NCBI RefSeq assembly: GCF_001486505.1
Contig: NZ_LN909065.1
Span: forward strand, 496,001-560,000
Direction: 5' to 3'
DNA length: 64,000 bases
DNA from: Paenibacillus rubinfantis
Lineage (GTDB): Bacteria; Bacillota; Bacilli; Paenibacillales; Paenibacillaceae
In this document: piece by piece, positions 43,580 to 52,654 of the stretch
How positions within the stretch are numbered: the first letter of the stretch is position 1
Layout: each line of letters starts with the position of its first letter
Program-made: the position numbers and the translations under genes
The notes under the pieces: generated by a model
Told to the model about the DNA's origin: nothing
The model's database searches: none
The model's input: the letters and a program-made list of their open reading frames with translations, nothing else

Positions 43580-44119
43580 TTATTGAAGTGCTTGTTCCCG
43601 AGCCTTGTTTGGTTCGCGCGACCGTTCGTCCGTATATTCCTCCGCCGTGGTATAGCCAATGAACAGCCCCCACAATAAATAGAGGCAAAATTCGCTGATA
43701 ATCGTGGTCCGCGACAGCTCGCGTAATGAGGGAATCAGGTCGAGCAGCGGGCCTAGCACCCCAAATAAAATACCCCACCAGGCGATGCCGTACAGAATCC
43801 CCGGGCCGGGGCCCTTCAGTTTGCGGAACGCCAATACATAAAGCATCGTTGCCAGAATGGACAACACGATAAATGACAACCATCCGATGTAATACCCGGC
43901 TTGACTATGCAGGAACGAATTTTTGAAGAAAGGCTCCACCAGATAACCGGGCAGAACCGAGGTAAAGCCCATGTAGAAAAACACCCCTTTTACCCCTCCC
44001 CAGATTAATCCGGCAAATAAGCCGATCTCCAGCGAGTACATCCAAATGTTGGTGTTTTCCCGCCGTTGCTGACGCCAAGGCTGAACCTTCCCCCTTGATT
44101 TCTCCTTGTCCGCTTTCAT
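43580..44119 (-). CDS. yqhR: Conserved membrane protein YqhR
   Basis: A 179-residue protein with four hydrophobic segments (about residues 35-57, 82-102, 112-130 and 142-160) and charged ends. It matches YqhR by topology, size and place between yqhQ and aroQ. Function unknown. The ATG at 44119 is preceded by GGAAGGA; an ATG two codons earlier is an alternative. It is divergent from yqhQ; the 185-base gap carries a TACAAT element on the plus strand but no clear -35. Confidence 0.8.
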   Translation of the reverse strand: MKADKEKSRGKVQPWRQQRRENTNIWMYSLEIGLFAGLIWGGVKGVFFYMGFTSVLPGYLVEPFFKNSFLHSQAGYYIGWLSFIVLSILATMLYVLAFRKLKGPGPGILYGIAWWGILFGVLGPLLDLIPSLRELSRTTIISEFCLYLLWGLFIGYTTAEEYTDERSREPNKAREQALQ

Positions 44120-44304
44120 TCGCATCCTTCCCTTCCATAGAAATATTTTCATTTCCTTTTTTGAAGGTTAGTATGCGCATTTCCAAAAAGACTAATCAAA
44201 CTAGAATTTGCCCGCAAAGTCCGTTACAATGGAATCATTACAAATCTTCAAAACCAAGCCGTTTACGCCACACTAAACTTATCTATTGTAGGAAGGTGAA
44301 AGTT

Positions 44305-45303
44305 TTGCCTGAACAATCTGCACCGACGATTTACGGCGGCCAAGCCGTTATTGAAGGCGTCATGTTCGGTGGAAAATATGTCAACGTGACCGCCGTACGC
44401 CGAAAGACCGGGGAAATCAGCTTTTTGGAGGTCCCCAAGGAAGATAAGGATTGGGTCAAACGGCTGCGCAAAGTTCCGCTGATTCGCGGAATTGTCAGCA
44501 TCGTCGACTCCAGCGCCAAAGGCTCCAAGCACCTCAACTATTCGGCAGAGGCGATGGCCGATGACGAAATGGAACCGGAGGAACGCGCCAAACAGAAGGA
44601 AAAGGAAGAATCCGGCTTTTCCCTAACGATGCTGCTGGGTGTAGCAGTAGTTGGGGTCCTGTCCTTTATTGTGGGCAAGCTGATTTTCACCGTGGTACCC
44701 GCGCTCTTGGAGCAATACTTGTTCCAGCACGCTTTCGCCAGCCAAACGCTGCATACGCTCATAGAAGGTGTCATCAAAATTATTCTGTTGCTCGGTTATC
44801 TCTTCCTCATGTCCCAGACGCCCGTCATTAAACGGCTATTCCAATATCACGGGGCAGAGCATAAGGTTATCTCTGCGTATGAAGCAGGGGAAGAATTAAC
44901 CCCGGCCAATGTGCAAAAATATAGCCGTCTGCATTACCGTTGCGGCAGCAGCTTTATCATTTTGACCGTAATTGTCGGCGTGATCATCTATTCCTTACCG
45001 ATTTTCAGTTGGGATTCCATTTGGGAACGCGTCTACATTCGGGTGCTGCTGCTCCCGCTCGTCATTGGTCTCTCGTTTGAGATGCTGCGGTTCACCAATG
45101 CGGTTCGCGACATTCCGGTGTTGCGCTTCCTCGGATACCCTGGACTCTGGCTGCAGCTGCTGACGACAAAGGAACCGTCCGATGATCAGGTGGAAGTCTC
45201 CATCGCATCGTTTAATCGGATGCGCGAGCTGGATGCCCAATTGGAGCAAGTCGGCGTGATTGAGACGCCGGTTGGTACATCTTTGGATCCCTTGAAAGGA
45301 TGA
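44305..45303 (+). CDS. yqhQ: DUF1385 membrane protein YqhQ
   Basis: A 332-residue integral membrane protein. TIYGGQAVIEGVMFGGK near residue 10, the RGIVSIVDS segment and the FQYHGAEHKVISAYEAGEEL block are the DUF1385 hallmarks; the last contains conserved His and Glu that could bind metal. About four to five membrane segments. The start is TTG 44305, behind GGAAGGTGA; the longer open frame upstream from 44095 is antisense to yqhR. It overlaps or abuts the following small gene. Confidence 0.88.
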   Translation: MPEQSAPTIYGGQAVIEGVMFGGKYVNVTAVRRKTGEISFLEVPKEDKDWVKRLRKVPLIRGIVSIVDSSAKGSKHLNYSAEAMADDEMEPEERAKQKEKEESGFSLTMLLGVAVVGVLSFIVGKLIFTVVPALLEQYLFQHAFASQTLHTLIEGVIKIILLLGYLFLMSQTPVIKRLFQYHGAEHKVISAYEAGEELTPANVQKYSRLHYRCGSSFIILTVIVGVIIYSLPIFSWDSIWERVYIRVLLLPLVIGLSFEMLRFTNAVRDIPVLRFLGYPGLWLQLLTTKEPSDDQVEVSIASFNRMRELDAQLEQVGVIETPVGTSLDPLKG

Positions 45304-45308
45304 ATAAC

Positions 45309-45632
45309 ATGAGAAAACAAGGCATCATGTTTTGGATCATCGTCCTTCTAGTTGCCATCGGCATTTTTGACAGTCTGTTTATCAGCCATCAGATTCCATG
45401 GAGCAGTATCATCATTCCAGTCGCTGTCGTTGGTATCGTGTTCCTGCTTTATAAATTCCCGCCGCGGAAATACCGGAAGACGCAACCGAAAGTCAAACCT
45501 TCGGCGCGCACGATGGCCAAGGTCGCCGCAGAACGCAAGCCGGCCCGAACCGAAAAACGCAAGGCGTATCCGTTTCAGGTCATCGAAGGCCAAAAAGGCA
45601 AAAACGACGACGATTTGCCTAAATATCATTAA
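45309..45632 (+). CDS. Small membrane protein, yqhP-position gene
   Basis: A 107-residue protein with two hydrophobic segments (IMFWIIVLLVAIGIFDSLFI and IIIPVAVVGIVFLLYKF) and a strongly basic tail of about 55 residues (RKYRKTQPKVKPSARTMAK). The ATG at 45309 is spaced 9 bases from AAAGG; an ATG at 45300 overlaps the yqhQ stop (ATGA). It lies where B. subtilis has yqhP, between yqhQ and yqhO, but direct similarity is not judged. Function unknown. Confidence 0.7.
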   Translation: MRKQGIMFWIIVLLVAIGIFDSLFISHQIPWSSIIIPVAVVGIVFLLYKFPPRKYRKTQPKVKPSARTMAKVAAERKPARTEKRKAYPFQVIEGQKGKNDDDLPKYH

Positions 45633-45641
45633 ATGTTGAAA

Positions 45642-45676
45642 GGACGGGGCTGCATCATGCGGCTCCGTCCTTATTT
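45642..45676 (+). terminator. Terminator between the yqhP-position gene and yqhO
   Basis: GGACGG/CCGTCC and GC/GC arms with a loop TGCATCATGCG, followed by TTATTTC. It overlaps the last bases of the converging yqhO gene. Confidence 0.75.
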
Positions 45677-46645
45677 CTGCGCGACAAAAGATTGTTGGTA
45701 CTTCTTAAACTGATCCTCGTAAACCTGCATGTTCCAGCTGCCAAAAAATCGGTCCCCCGCCAGAAATCCCGATTCGAACAACAGCAGGCTTTCCTCATCG
45801 CTGATATCAAATTGCGTTGTACCTATACCAAGCGTGGGGATCTTCACCGTGCGGTACCGGTTGGATTGCTCGATGTACCGCTCGTCATGGGCGGACAGCA
45901 TGGTCTCGACGATTGCCTGCAGCATCGAAAACGGTCCGGTAATGCCATGCGGCTTGTTCGTGTTTTTCCCCACCATTTGAAAGCCTACGGTTGGAACCCG
46001 CCTCTCCCCTTGCCGCGGCTCCTCCCGGTCAAACAACCATAGGGGAAAGTTGCTGAGCAGCCCGCCGTCAACGATATGCAGAAATTGCTCAGCGAACGGT
46101 TTGCCTTTGGCCAGCTTCGGCGGAAGCCGCAACAGTACCGGATCAAAAAAATAAGGGATGCTGCAGCTCATGCGCACGGCTCGGGCCACCTCAAACGTTG
46201 CCGGGTTGATGCCGATCTTATCCAGATCATCCGGCAACACCATAATTTTGCCGCTGGTGATGTCCGAGGCGATGATGGTCAACTTCCCCGGAGTTAAGTC
46301 CCCAAACGTGCGAATCCCTTTAGCCAGCAAAATCTGGCGGACCCACTCCTCCAGCGCCTCACCTGCATATAGGCCTTTTTTGAACAAGATTCGCAGGGCC
46401 GGACCAACTAAAGCCAAATTGAAAATCGGCGCCCTCTTTAGAAATTTCGAGAAGGACGTGGTCATAATCAAATCTTTCATTTCGTCCGCAGAGTAACCTG
46501 CTGCAATCATGGAAGCAATGATCGAGCCGGACGAGGTTCCGGCCACGCGATGAAACCGCGCTCCGTATTTCTCGGCCGCCCGAACCGCACCGGCTAACGA
46601 AATTCCTTTGACCCCGCCGCCCTCAAACACTCCGTTCACCAGCAT
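45671..46645 (-). CDS. yqhO: Patatin-like phospholipase (YqhO)
   Basis: A 324-residue patatin-fold lipid acyl hydrolase. Oxyanion loop GVFEGGGVKGISLAGAV, nucleophile Ser in AGTSSGSIIASM (G-x-S-x-G with S in place of one residue), and catalytic Asp in VDGGLLSNFP. No signal peptide, so cytosolic. Start ATG 46645 behind GGAGG; an upstream frame start at 46669 is weaker. Place after the yqhP-position gene matches yqhO. Confidence 0.87.
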   Translation of the reverse strand: MLVNGVFEGGGVKGISLAGAVRAAEKYGARFHRVAGTSSGSIIASMIAAGYSADEMKDLIMTTSFSKFLKRAPIFNLALVGPALRILFKKGLYAGEALEEWVRQILLAKGIRTFGDLTPGKLTIIASDITSGKIMVLPDDLDKIGINPATFEVARAVRMSCSIPYFFDPVLLRLPPKLAKGKPFAEQFLHIVDGGLLSNFPLWLFDREEPRQGERRVPTVGFQMVGKNTNKPHGITGPFSMLQAIVETMLSAHDERYIEQSNRYRTVKIPTLGIGTTQFDISDEESLLLFESGFLAGDRFFGSWNMQVYEDQFKKYQQSFVAQK

Positions 46646-46712
46646 CAGGCACCTCCCTCCAACCCACATTCCGTCTACTGCTTATGTATGTCGGGAAAGG
46701 CTGTACGTATGC

Positions 46713-48428
46713 CTAAAGAACTTGTGCCGGAAGAAGCCGTTGTACCGCCTCGTCCAAGGGAATTAACTCCCGCTTCATCGAGGCCCGCTCCACCCATTCG
46801 ACCTGACCTTGATCCGCGGTTTTGCCGATGATTACCCGATACGGAATTCCCAGCAGATCTGCATCATGGAATTTGCTGCCCGGACGTTCTTCCCGGTCAT
46901 CCAGCAGGACCTCAACTCCGGACCGAGTCAACTGTTCATACAACTGCAAGGCGAGGTTCATTTGCTGCGGATGCGACACGGAGATCGGAATGAGGTGCAC
47001 ATGGTAAGGAGCGATCGATACCGGCCATTTCAGGCCATGTTGATCCTGATGTTGTTCGGCGATCGCAGACATCAGCCGGGACAGACCGATTCCATAACAG
47101 CCCATGATCATCGGCTGTTGATGTCCTTGAGCATCCAAAAATGCTGCGCCAAGCGCTTGGCTGTACTTGGTTCCGAGCTTAAACACATGGCCAACCTCAA
47201 TGCCTCGCAGCAATTTGAGCTGACCCTCATGACAGCGCGGACAGGGATCCCCGTTAACAACGTTACGGAAGTCGCCGACGGTAGCTTCAGGCACATCGCG
47301 AGCTGGATAGACCCAGCGCAAATGGGTGTTGGCGGCATTTGCCCCTACGATGACATCTTTTATGCACGAAGCTTCCCGATCCAGGAGCACCGGGATATCC
47401 AGGCCGATCGGACCGGCATATCCCACCGGGGCGCCGGTTATTTTCTCGACAATCTCGCGATCGGCAAGCTGCACCGAATCCACGCCTAACCAAGCTGCCA
47501 CCTTCAGTTCATTCACTTCGTGATCGCCACGCACAACGACCGCTATCGGTTCTTTTCCCTCAGGGACGTAAATCAGCGTTTTGAGGAATTGTTCAGGACC
47601 TGCGTGAAAGAACTCGCATAACTGTTCGATCGTATGCACGTCAGGCGTATCAACGGCCTCCGGAAGGGCTGAATCCGGGGCTTGATTCGGTTGGCTTTCG
47701 CTCGGTGGTGCCGAAGTTGCTTTTTCAAGATTTGCCGCATAATCGCAATCCCCGCACACGGCCACAAGATCCTCGCCGATATCGGCTAGGGCCATAAACT
47801 CATGGGTGCCTCCTTCCCCGCCAATCGTTCCAGGGTCGGCCTCTACTGCCCGGTATTCCAAGCCGCAACGCTGAAAGATCCTCTCATACGCAGCAACCAT
47901 GGCATGGTAGGCGCGATCCAAGCCGGTCCAATCGGTATCAAAGGAATAGGCATCCTTCATCAAGAACTCTCGTCCGCGCAGCAAGCCAAACCGGGGGCGC
48001 CGCTCATCACGGAACTTCGTCTGAATTTGATAGAGCATAAGAGGCAACTTCCGGTAAGAATTCACTTCATCCCGCAGCAGCGAGGTGATCACCTCCTCAT
48101 GCGTTGGACCTAGTGTAAATTCACGATCATTTCGATCCTTGAAGCGGATCAACTCGGGACCGTAGCGTTCATAACGACCGGATTCCCGCCACAGCTCGGC
48201 TGGTTGCATCGCCGGGAGCAGCACTTCCTGGGCTCCGGCCCGGTCCATCTCCTCGCGTACAATCCGTTCGATTCGATGCAGAACTTTTCGGCCCATCGGC
48301 AGGTAAGTGTAGATCCCCGCTGCTAATTGGCGAATATAACCGCCGCGTAGCAAATGTTGATGGCTCATCGCCTCGGCATCGGAAGGAGCCTCCCGTAAGG
48401 TTGGGGACAATAATCGACTTTGGCGCAT
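46713..48428 (-). CDS. proS: Prolyl-tRNA synthetase, bacterial type with editing domain
   Basis: A 571-residue class II synthetase. Motif 1 region VREEMDRAGAQEVLLPAMQP, motif 2 TKFRDERRPRFGLLRGREF, an insertion (editing) domain of about 180 residues (VVVRGDHEVNELKVAAWLG), and motif 3 GCYGIGLSRLMSA; an anticodon-binding domain ends the protein. The ATG at 48428 follows AAGGAGG. Controlled by a T-box leader upstream; starvation for charged tRNA-Pro should allow readthrough. Confidence 0.96.
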   Translation of the reverse strand: MRQSRLLSPTLREAPSDAEAMSHQHLLRGGYIRQLAAGIYTYLPMGRKVLHRIERIVREEMDRAGAQEVLLPAMQPAELWRESGRYERYGPELIRFKDRNDREFTLGPTHEEVITSLLRDEVNSYRKLPLMLYQIQTKFRDERRPRFGLLRGREFLMKDAYSFDTDWTGLDRAYHAMVAAYERIFQRCGLEYRAVEADPGTIGGEGGTHEFMALADIGEDLVAVCGDCDYAANLEKATSAPPSESQPNQAPDSALPEAVDTPDVHTIEQLCEFFHAGPEQFLKTLIYVPEGKEPIAVVVRGDHEVNELKVAAWLGVDSVQLADREIVEKITGAPVGYAGPIGLDIPVLLDREASCIKDVIVGANAANTHLRWVYPARDVPEATVGDFRNVVNGDPCPRCHEGQLKLLRGIEVGHVFKLGTKYSQALGAAFLDAQGHQQPMIMGCYGIGLSRLMSAIAEQHQDQHGLKWPVSIAPYHVHLIPISVSHPQQMNLALQLYEQLTRSGVEVLLDDREERPGSKFHDADLLGIPYRVIIGKTADQGQVEWVERASMKRELIPLDEAVQRLLPAQVL

Positions 48429-48452
48429 ATCAATGACCTCCTTCATCTGAAA

Positions 48453-48728
48453 AACAAAAAAAGACACATCCGTCAAGGGACGAATGTGTCGTGGTACCAC
48501 CCTAATTCCACCACTTCAACTTGAAAGAGCTCAAGCAGTGCTCAAACCAAGGTAACGGTTGGCGACCGGCACGGGTTATTTTCCGCCAGGAAATATCCCC
48601 GTACAGCTCACAAGGCGGGAAAAATTCACGTGCGACAGAGACCTTCCAGCTCGCGGGTCTCCTCTCTGGGGACGCAGACGTTAATTTCGATCCTTGATCA
48701 TAGCCGATGGAACGTTGAACTGATATTG
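48453..48728 (-). promoter_or_regulatory. T-box leader of proS
   Basis: The T-box AGGGTGGTACCACG lies at 48490-48503 on the minus strand, followed by a terminator in which GACACAT..CG pairs with CGGATGTGTC and seven T. The antiterminator would pair the T-box with upstream bases. Stem I includes GAGACC/GGTCTC arms. A Pro codon is expected as specifier; a TTCCCGCC run on the 3' side of stem I (48614-48621) is a candidate, not settled. Together with the promoter this fills the 337-base gap. Confidence 0.9.
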
Positions 48729-48734
48729 AAAACG

Positions 48735-48763
48735 AATTTACCTTATTTGATTTTATCTGTCAA
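48735..48763 (-). promoter_or_regulatory. Sigma-A promoter of the proS T-box transcript
   Basis: Minus strand TTGACA, 17-base spacer, TAAATT. It lies within three bases of the stop of the upstream gene. Confidence 0.72.
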
Positions 48764-48765
48764 GG

Positions 48766-50406
48766 TTACATCCCATAGTAAGACTGCAGCAGCGGGATTA
48801 ATCCCAGCGGGTTCTTGCGCAAATCCTTGGCGCTAAAGAAGATGCTGCCGCTGATTTCGGGAACCTGCCGGTTGTATTCCAACTGATCGATGATTTCCTG
48901 TGCGCTGGACCATCCGATCTCCGGCGTCCCCAGCTTATAAGGTGCATGGCCAATGTACAGCTTCACATTGGTCCCTCTCACCTCTCCGGCCCACCAGTCA
49001 GCCAACAGGTCGTAACGAACCTCTTTGCGTGTCATACTCCAATAGATTTGCGGAGCGACGTAATCGATCCACTCATTTTTGATCCAGGTCCGTACGTCGG
49101 CATAAGTGCTGTCGTACGCAGTGACACTGGCTTTCGTATCGGAGCCGGTCAAATCGCTGGACTTGTTCCGCCATACCCCATACGGGCTGATGCCATAGGA
49201 TACGTTTGGTTTGGCTTGGGCAATGCTTTGGCCCAGCTTCTGGACGAACTGGTTGATGTTATCCCGGCGCCAGTCGCCTTTGGTTGCGATCTTCTTGGCG
49301 TTATAAGATTTAAACGCGGCGTCATCCGCGAATTTCTTCGAGGCGGTTTCTCCGGTCGGATAGAAATAATCGTCCAAATGAACGCCGTCGATATCGTATC
49401 CGTTCACCACTTCCATAATCGCACCAATAACATGATCCCGCGCTTCCGGAATCCCCGGATTGATATACAGCTTCCCGTCGAACTTCACGATCCATTCCGG
49501 ATGTTGATTCGCCACGTGATTGGCCGGAAGCTTGCTGGCATCGCTGCCCGTGCTGGCGCGAAACGGATTAAACCAGGCGTGAAACTCCATGCCGCGGCGG
49601 TGCGTCTCCTCGATCAGGAACTGAAGTGGATCATATCCCGGATCCTTGCCGGCGGTCCCCGTCAAATAAGTGCTCCAAGGCACCAGCGACGACGGATAAA
49701 TCGCATCCGCGGACGGGCGGACCTGAACGAACACCGCGTTCATGCCCATCGCCTGCACTTCATCCAGCAGTTGTACGTATTCGGCTTTTTGGGCCTCCAC
49801 CTTGCCGTACGAGCTTTTGCTTGGCCAATCGAGGTTGGAGACGGTGGATACCCAAACCCCACGTAACCCATTCGCCGTATCACCTCCAGCCGGCGGTTGA
49901 GGCAGATGACTTGGCGGAACTTCTTCCACCGCGCCTGTGTCGGGAAGTGATGGAGTTATCATGGACCCGCTCGTTAAGGTGATCGTCCGCGTTGGTCCAT
50001 TCCAGTCAACGGCAATCCCAAGTTGCTCGCTGACAAAGCGCAGCGGCACCATCGTTCGGCCGGAGCTGATTTCCACGGAAGCTTCCAAGCTGACGGTGCT
50101 CCCGCCTACTTGTACCGCGGAAGAACCTAGCGTAAGAACAATCGTGCTGCCGTCTTTTTGAATCGTTGCCGTTTTATCGGCTTGGGACCAGGCAACCTGG
50201 GCCCCCAGGTTCTCGCTGATAACCCGAAGCGGTACCATCGTGACGTTGGCCCCGGGCTTAATATACGGCGAAGCATCGGTGGACAACGCTTCTCCGTCAA
50301 GAATAATCCGAATGTCCGTTGCGGCAGCGGCCGCCGGCGTATTCCCGGAATAAGGCCATAAGAAGAGTAACACGAAGAAAGGAATAAACCATTTGCGAAA
50401 TTTCAT
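48766..50406 (-). CDS. Secreted family-10-like glycoside hydrolase with copper amine oxidase N domains (YngK-like)
   Basis: A 546-residue exported protein. Signal peptide about 1-30 (FIPFFVLLFLWPYSGNTPAAA), two copper-amine-oxidase-N-type repeats in 35-150 (GANVTMVPLRVISENLGA and GRTMVPLRFVSEQLG, each a cell-wall binding or dimer motif common in Paenibacillus), then a TIM-barrel domain of the GHL10/DUF187 group: GVWVSTVSNLDWP, VFVQVRPSADAIYPS, EFHAWFNPFRA, DGVHLDDYFYP, ISPYGVWRN and YVAPQIYWSM. Related YngK proteins are presumed glycoside hydrolases acting on cell-wall-type glycans. Substrate is not known. Confidence 0.88.
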   Translation of the reverse strand: MKFRKWFIPFFVLLFLWPYSGNTPAAAAATDIRIILDGEALSTDASPYIKPGANVTMVPLRVISENLGAQVAWSQADKTATIQKDGSTIVLTLGSSAVQVGGSTVSLEASVEISSGRTMVPLRFVSEQLGIAVDWNGPTRTITLTSGSMITPSLPDTGAVEEVPPSHLPQPPAGGDTANGLRGVWVSTVSNLDWPSKSSYGKVEAQKAEYVQLLDEVQAMGMNAVFVQVRPSADAIYPSSLVPWSTYLTGTAGKDPGYDPLQFLIEETHRRGMEFHAWFNPFRASTGSDASKLPANHVANQHPEWIVKFDGKLYINPGIPEARDHVIGAIMEVVNGYDIDGVHLDDYFYPTGETASKKFADDAAFKSYNAKKIATKGDWRRDNINQFVQKLGQSIAQAKPNVSYGISPYGVWRNKSSDLTGSDTKASVTAYDSTYADVRTWIKNEWIDYVAPQIYWSMTRKEVRYDLLADWWAGEVRGTNVKLYIGHAPYKLGTPEIGWSSAQEIIDQLEYNRQVPEISGSIFFSAKDLRKNPLGLIPLLQSYYGM

Positions 50407-50500
50407 CAGAATCCTCCACATCATCATTATGTACGGACAAACCGCGCTACTCTCTTAAACGTCCCGTGGAGGCTAAGAGTTGCGCTCCCATGGCAAAAAA

Positions 50501-50539
50501 GAAAAAAGCATCTGCCTTATTCGAAAAGACAGATGCTTC
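50501..50539 (-). terminator. Terminator after mntR
   Basis: Minus strand GAAGCATCTG pairs with CAGATGCTT around a 15-base loop, then TTTTTTCTTTTTT. Three bases after the mntR stop. Confidence 0.85.
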
Positions 50540-50541
50540 CT

Positions 50542-50967
50542 CTATGATTCGTTGATTAACTCTTGATGGACATGCTCCAGATCGCGGATCCGGGAGCTGT
50601 CGCGTTTGAAATATTCTACGAGTGTGGCAATTCGTGTAATAGAGTCCCAGCTCAAGTGATGCTCGATGCCTTCGACGTCTTTATAAATGTTCTCGTGCTC
50701 GACCCCGATCATGCCGAGAAACTCCTCCAGCAGTTGGTGCCGGTCCACAAGGCGTTTGCCGATTTTTTTCCCCTTGCTGGTCAGAACCAGGCCCCGGTAT
50801 TTTTCGTAGATTAAATATTCATCCTTGTCCAATTTTTGAATCATCTTTGTGACGGAGGAAGGATGAACCTCCAAACCTTCCGCGATATCGGACACGCGCG
50901 CATATCCTTTCTCGTCGATCAGTTTGTAAATACGCTCCAAATAGTCTTCCATACTGGGCGTTGGCAT
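50542..50967 (-). CDS. mntR: Manganese transport regulator MntR
   Basis: A 141-residue DtxR-family repressor. Metal ligands expected from B. subtilis MntR are visible at matching positions: Asp8 and Glu11 (MEDYLERIY), His in [11 protein letters not shown] and the Glu/His set in [11 protein letters not shown]. The winged helix is [21 protein letters not shown]. It senses Mn2+ and represses manganese uptake; no manganese transporter lies in this window. An inverted repeat TTAACA-N6-TGTTAA lies about 55 bases upstream. The gene has its own terminator and is 131 bases beyond ccdA. Confidence 0.93.
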   Translation of the reverse strand: MPTPSMEDYLERIYKLIDEKGYARVSDIAEGLEVHPSSVTKMIQKLDKDEYLIYEKYRGLVLTSKGKKIGKRLVDRHQLLEEFLGMIGVEHENIYKDVEGIEHHLSWDSITRIATLVEYFKRDSSRIRDLEHVHQELINES

Positions 50968-51018
50968 CTATCGATTCCCTCTTTTCCATGAGTTGACGCG
51001 GACAAACATGTACGCAGG

Positions 51019-51036
51019 TTAACATTACTCTGTTAA
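51019..51036. promoter_or_regulatory. Inverted repeat upstream of mntR
   Basis: TTAACA and TGTTAA arms with a six-base centre, 52 bases before the mntR start. It does not resemble the known MntR box, so it could be another operator or chance. Confidence 0.4.
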
Positions 51037-51098
51037 TGATACATGTTCTGATTGTCCGTTGGCAAGTGCGCATACGCACACCTCCCCTTCGTCTTCCC

Positions 51099-51812
51099 CT
51101 AGAACTTCAGCCACTCCGGCGTGATCTGCTGCAGCCAAATCGTAATTTGGGCCATGCGGTTCGTAAAGAGCAAAATCCCCATCAGCAGCATCAGGGCACC
51201 GCCGATTTTCATCATCAATGCGGAGTAACGAAGAATCCATTTGGTCGATCCGATAAAAAAAGCCAGCGCAAAAAAAGGCAGGGCAAATCCAAGCGTATAC
51301 GCGGTAATTAGTCCAATCCAGGTTCCCGGCTCCGTCACGGCTAAAGCGATAATCGCCGCCAGGATCGGGCCAACGCAAGGCGACCAGCCTGCGGAGAAGC
51401 CGATGCCAAAAATAAACGAGCCAACGTACCCGGCCGGTTTAAATTTTAGGTCCATTTTCCGCTCCTTAAGCAAAAACTGCGGTTGAAAGATCCCCATGAG
51501 GAATAAGCCCATACAAATGATCAAGATGGCGGACAATTGCCGAATCAACCCGCGATATTGGTTGAAAAACTCACCAAACAGACCGGCGCCGAAACCCAGC
51601 GTGTAAAAGACAACGGAGAAGCCGAGAATAAACGCCAGCGTATGCGTCATCGTCCGGAACCGGACGTCCCGCTTGCTTTGCTCCGTCTTCAATTGCTGCA
51701 CGGACATCCCGGTGATATACGACAAATAGGATGGATATAAAGGCAAGCAGCAGGGCGAGATGAAAGAAGCCACTCCAGCGCCAAATGCAATCCCGAGATG
51801 GATGTCAGCCAT
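51099..51812 (-). CDS. ccdA: Cytochrome c biogenesis protein CcdA
   Basis: A 237-residue membrane protein with six segments. The redox cysteines are in SPCCLPLYPSY (segment 1) and SAGWSPCVGPILA (segment 4), the standard CcdA places. It carries reducing power from cytosolic thioredoxin across the membrane. In B. subtilis ccdA serves cytochrome c and spore (StoA) thiol targets. Here it lies 26 bases after znuB in the same direction with no terminator, so it may be in the zinc uptake transcript. AGGGGG precedes the ATG. Confidence 0.9.
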   Translation of the reverse strand: MADIHLGIAFGAGVASFISPCCLPLYPSYLSYITGMSVQQLKTEQSKRDVRFRTMTHTLAFILGFSVVFYTLGFGAGLFGEFFNQYRGLIRQLSAILIICMGLFLMGIFQPQFLLKERKMDLKFKPAGYVGSFIFGIGFSAGWSPCVGPILAAIIALAVTEPGTWIGLITAYTLGFALPFFALAFFIGSTKWILRYSALMMKIGGALMLLMGILLFTNRMAQITIWLQQITPEWLKF

Positions 51813-51838
51813 AAGAACCCCCTATGTACCCTTGTGGA

Positions 51839-52642
51839 CTAAGCCGAAAATCCCCTTTTGCCCAGCAAAGTTAATATCAGCATACAGATCAGCAATAACA
51901 CGATCGTCGCGCCCGGCGCCAGATTCCAAATCCCTGCAATCATAAGGCCCGCCACCACGGCGATTTCGGCAATGATCACGGAGAAAACCACAGAGGATTT
52001 GAAGCTTCGCGCGATAAGCAAGCTGCAAGCCGCCGGAATCGTCAGCAACGCCGAAACGAGCAAGGCGCCAACGATTTTAATAGCTGTACTGATTACAAGT
52101 GCGGTCATTACCGTCAACAGCAGGTTCAGCACCTTGACCGGAATTCCGCTTACCGCGGCAGCGTCCTCTTCAAAGGTCAATAGGAAAAACTCTTTGAAAA
52201 AAGCAGCCACAACGATCACCACGATCAAAGTGACGGCAAGAACCACATAGACATCGGTCGTATCCAGCGTATAAATGCTGCCGAACAAATAACTGACGAC
52301 ATCCGTATTGTAACCCATTCCCAGCGTGAAGAACAGAGAAGCCAGTGCGACGCCACCGGACATAATGATGGCGATCGACAGCTCCGCGTAGCCTTTGTAG
52401 GCTTTACGCAGCTTTTCAATCGCAAATGAAGCGACAAGGGCAAAGGCCAGGCCGATACCAACGGGGTAGACGCCAACTAGAAAGCCTAGCGCTACTCCGG
52501 CAATTGTGACGTGGGCCAACGTATCTCCAATCATCGAGAGGCGGCGCAGCACCAGAAAAATCCCGATCAGCGGAGCCGTCAGCCCGATCAGTAGACCGCC
52601 GGCCAACGCTCTTTGAAAAAAATCAGCGGATAAAATCTCCAA
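51839..52642 (-). CDS. znuB: Zinc ABC transporter permease
   Basis: A 267-residue membrane protein of the ABC-3 family with about eight segments, including LIGLTAPLIGIFLVLRRLSMIG near the start and ISTAIKIVGALLVSALLTIPAA further on. It moves metal delivered by ZnuA. I take TTG at 52642 (MEILSADFFQRALAGG), 9 bases from AGGAG; an alternative TTG at 52651 is too close to that site. It follows znuC by 12 bases. Confidence 0.9.
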   Translation of the reverse strand: MEILSADFFQRALAGGLLIGLTAPLIGIFLVLRRLSMIGDTLAHVTIAGVALGFLVGVYPVGIGLAFALVASFAIEKLRKAYKGYAELSIAIIMSGGVALASLFFTLGMGYNTDVVSYLFGSIYTLDTTDVYVVLAVTLIVVIVVAAFFKEFFLLTFEEDAAAVSGIPVKVLNLLLTVMTALVISTAIKIVGALLVSALLTIPAACSLLIARSFKSSVVFSVIIAEIAVVAGLMIAGIWNLAPGATIVLLLICMLILTLLGKRGFSA

Positions 52643-52654
52643 AGTGAACAACTC

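Noticed and set aside
45300..45308. ATG at 45300 as start of the yqhP-position gene
   Set aside because: It overlaps the yqhQ stop and lies directly on the AAAGG site; the ATG at 45309 is better spaced, though coupling at 45300 cannot be excluded.
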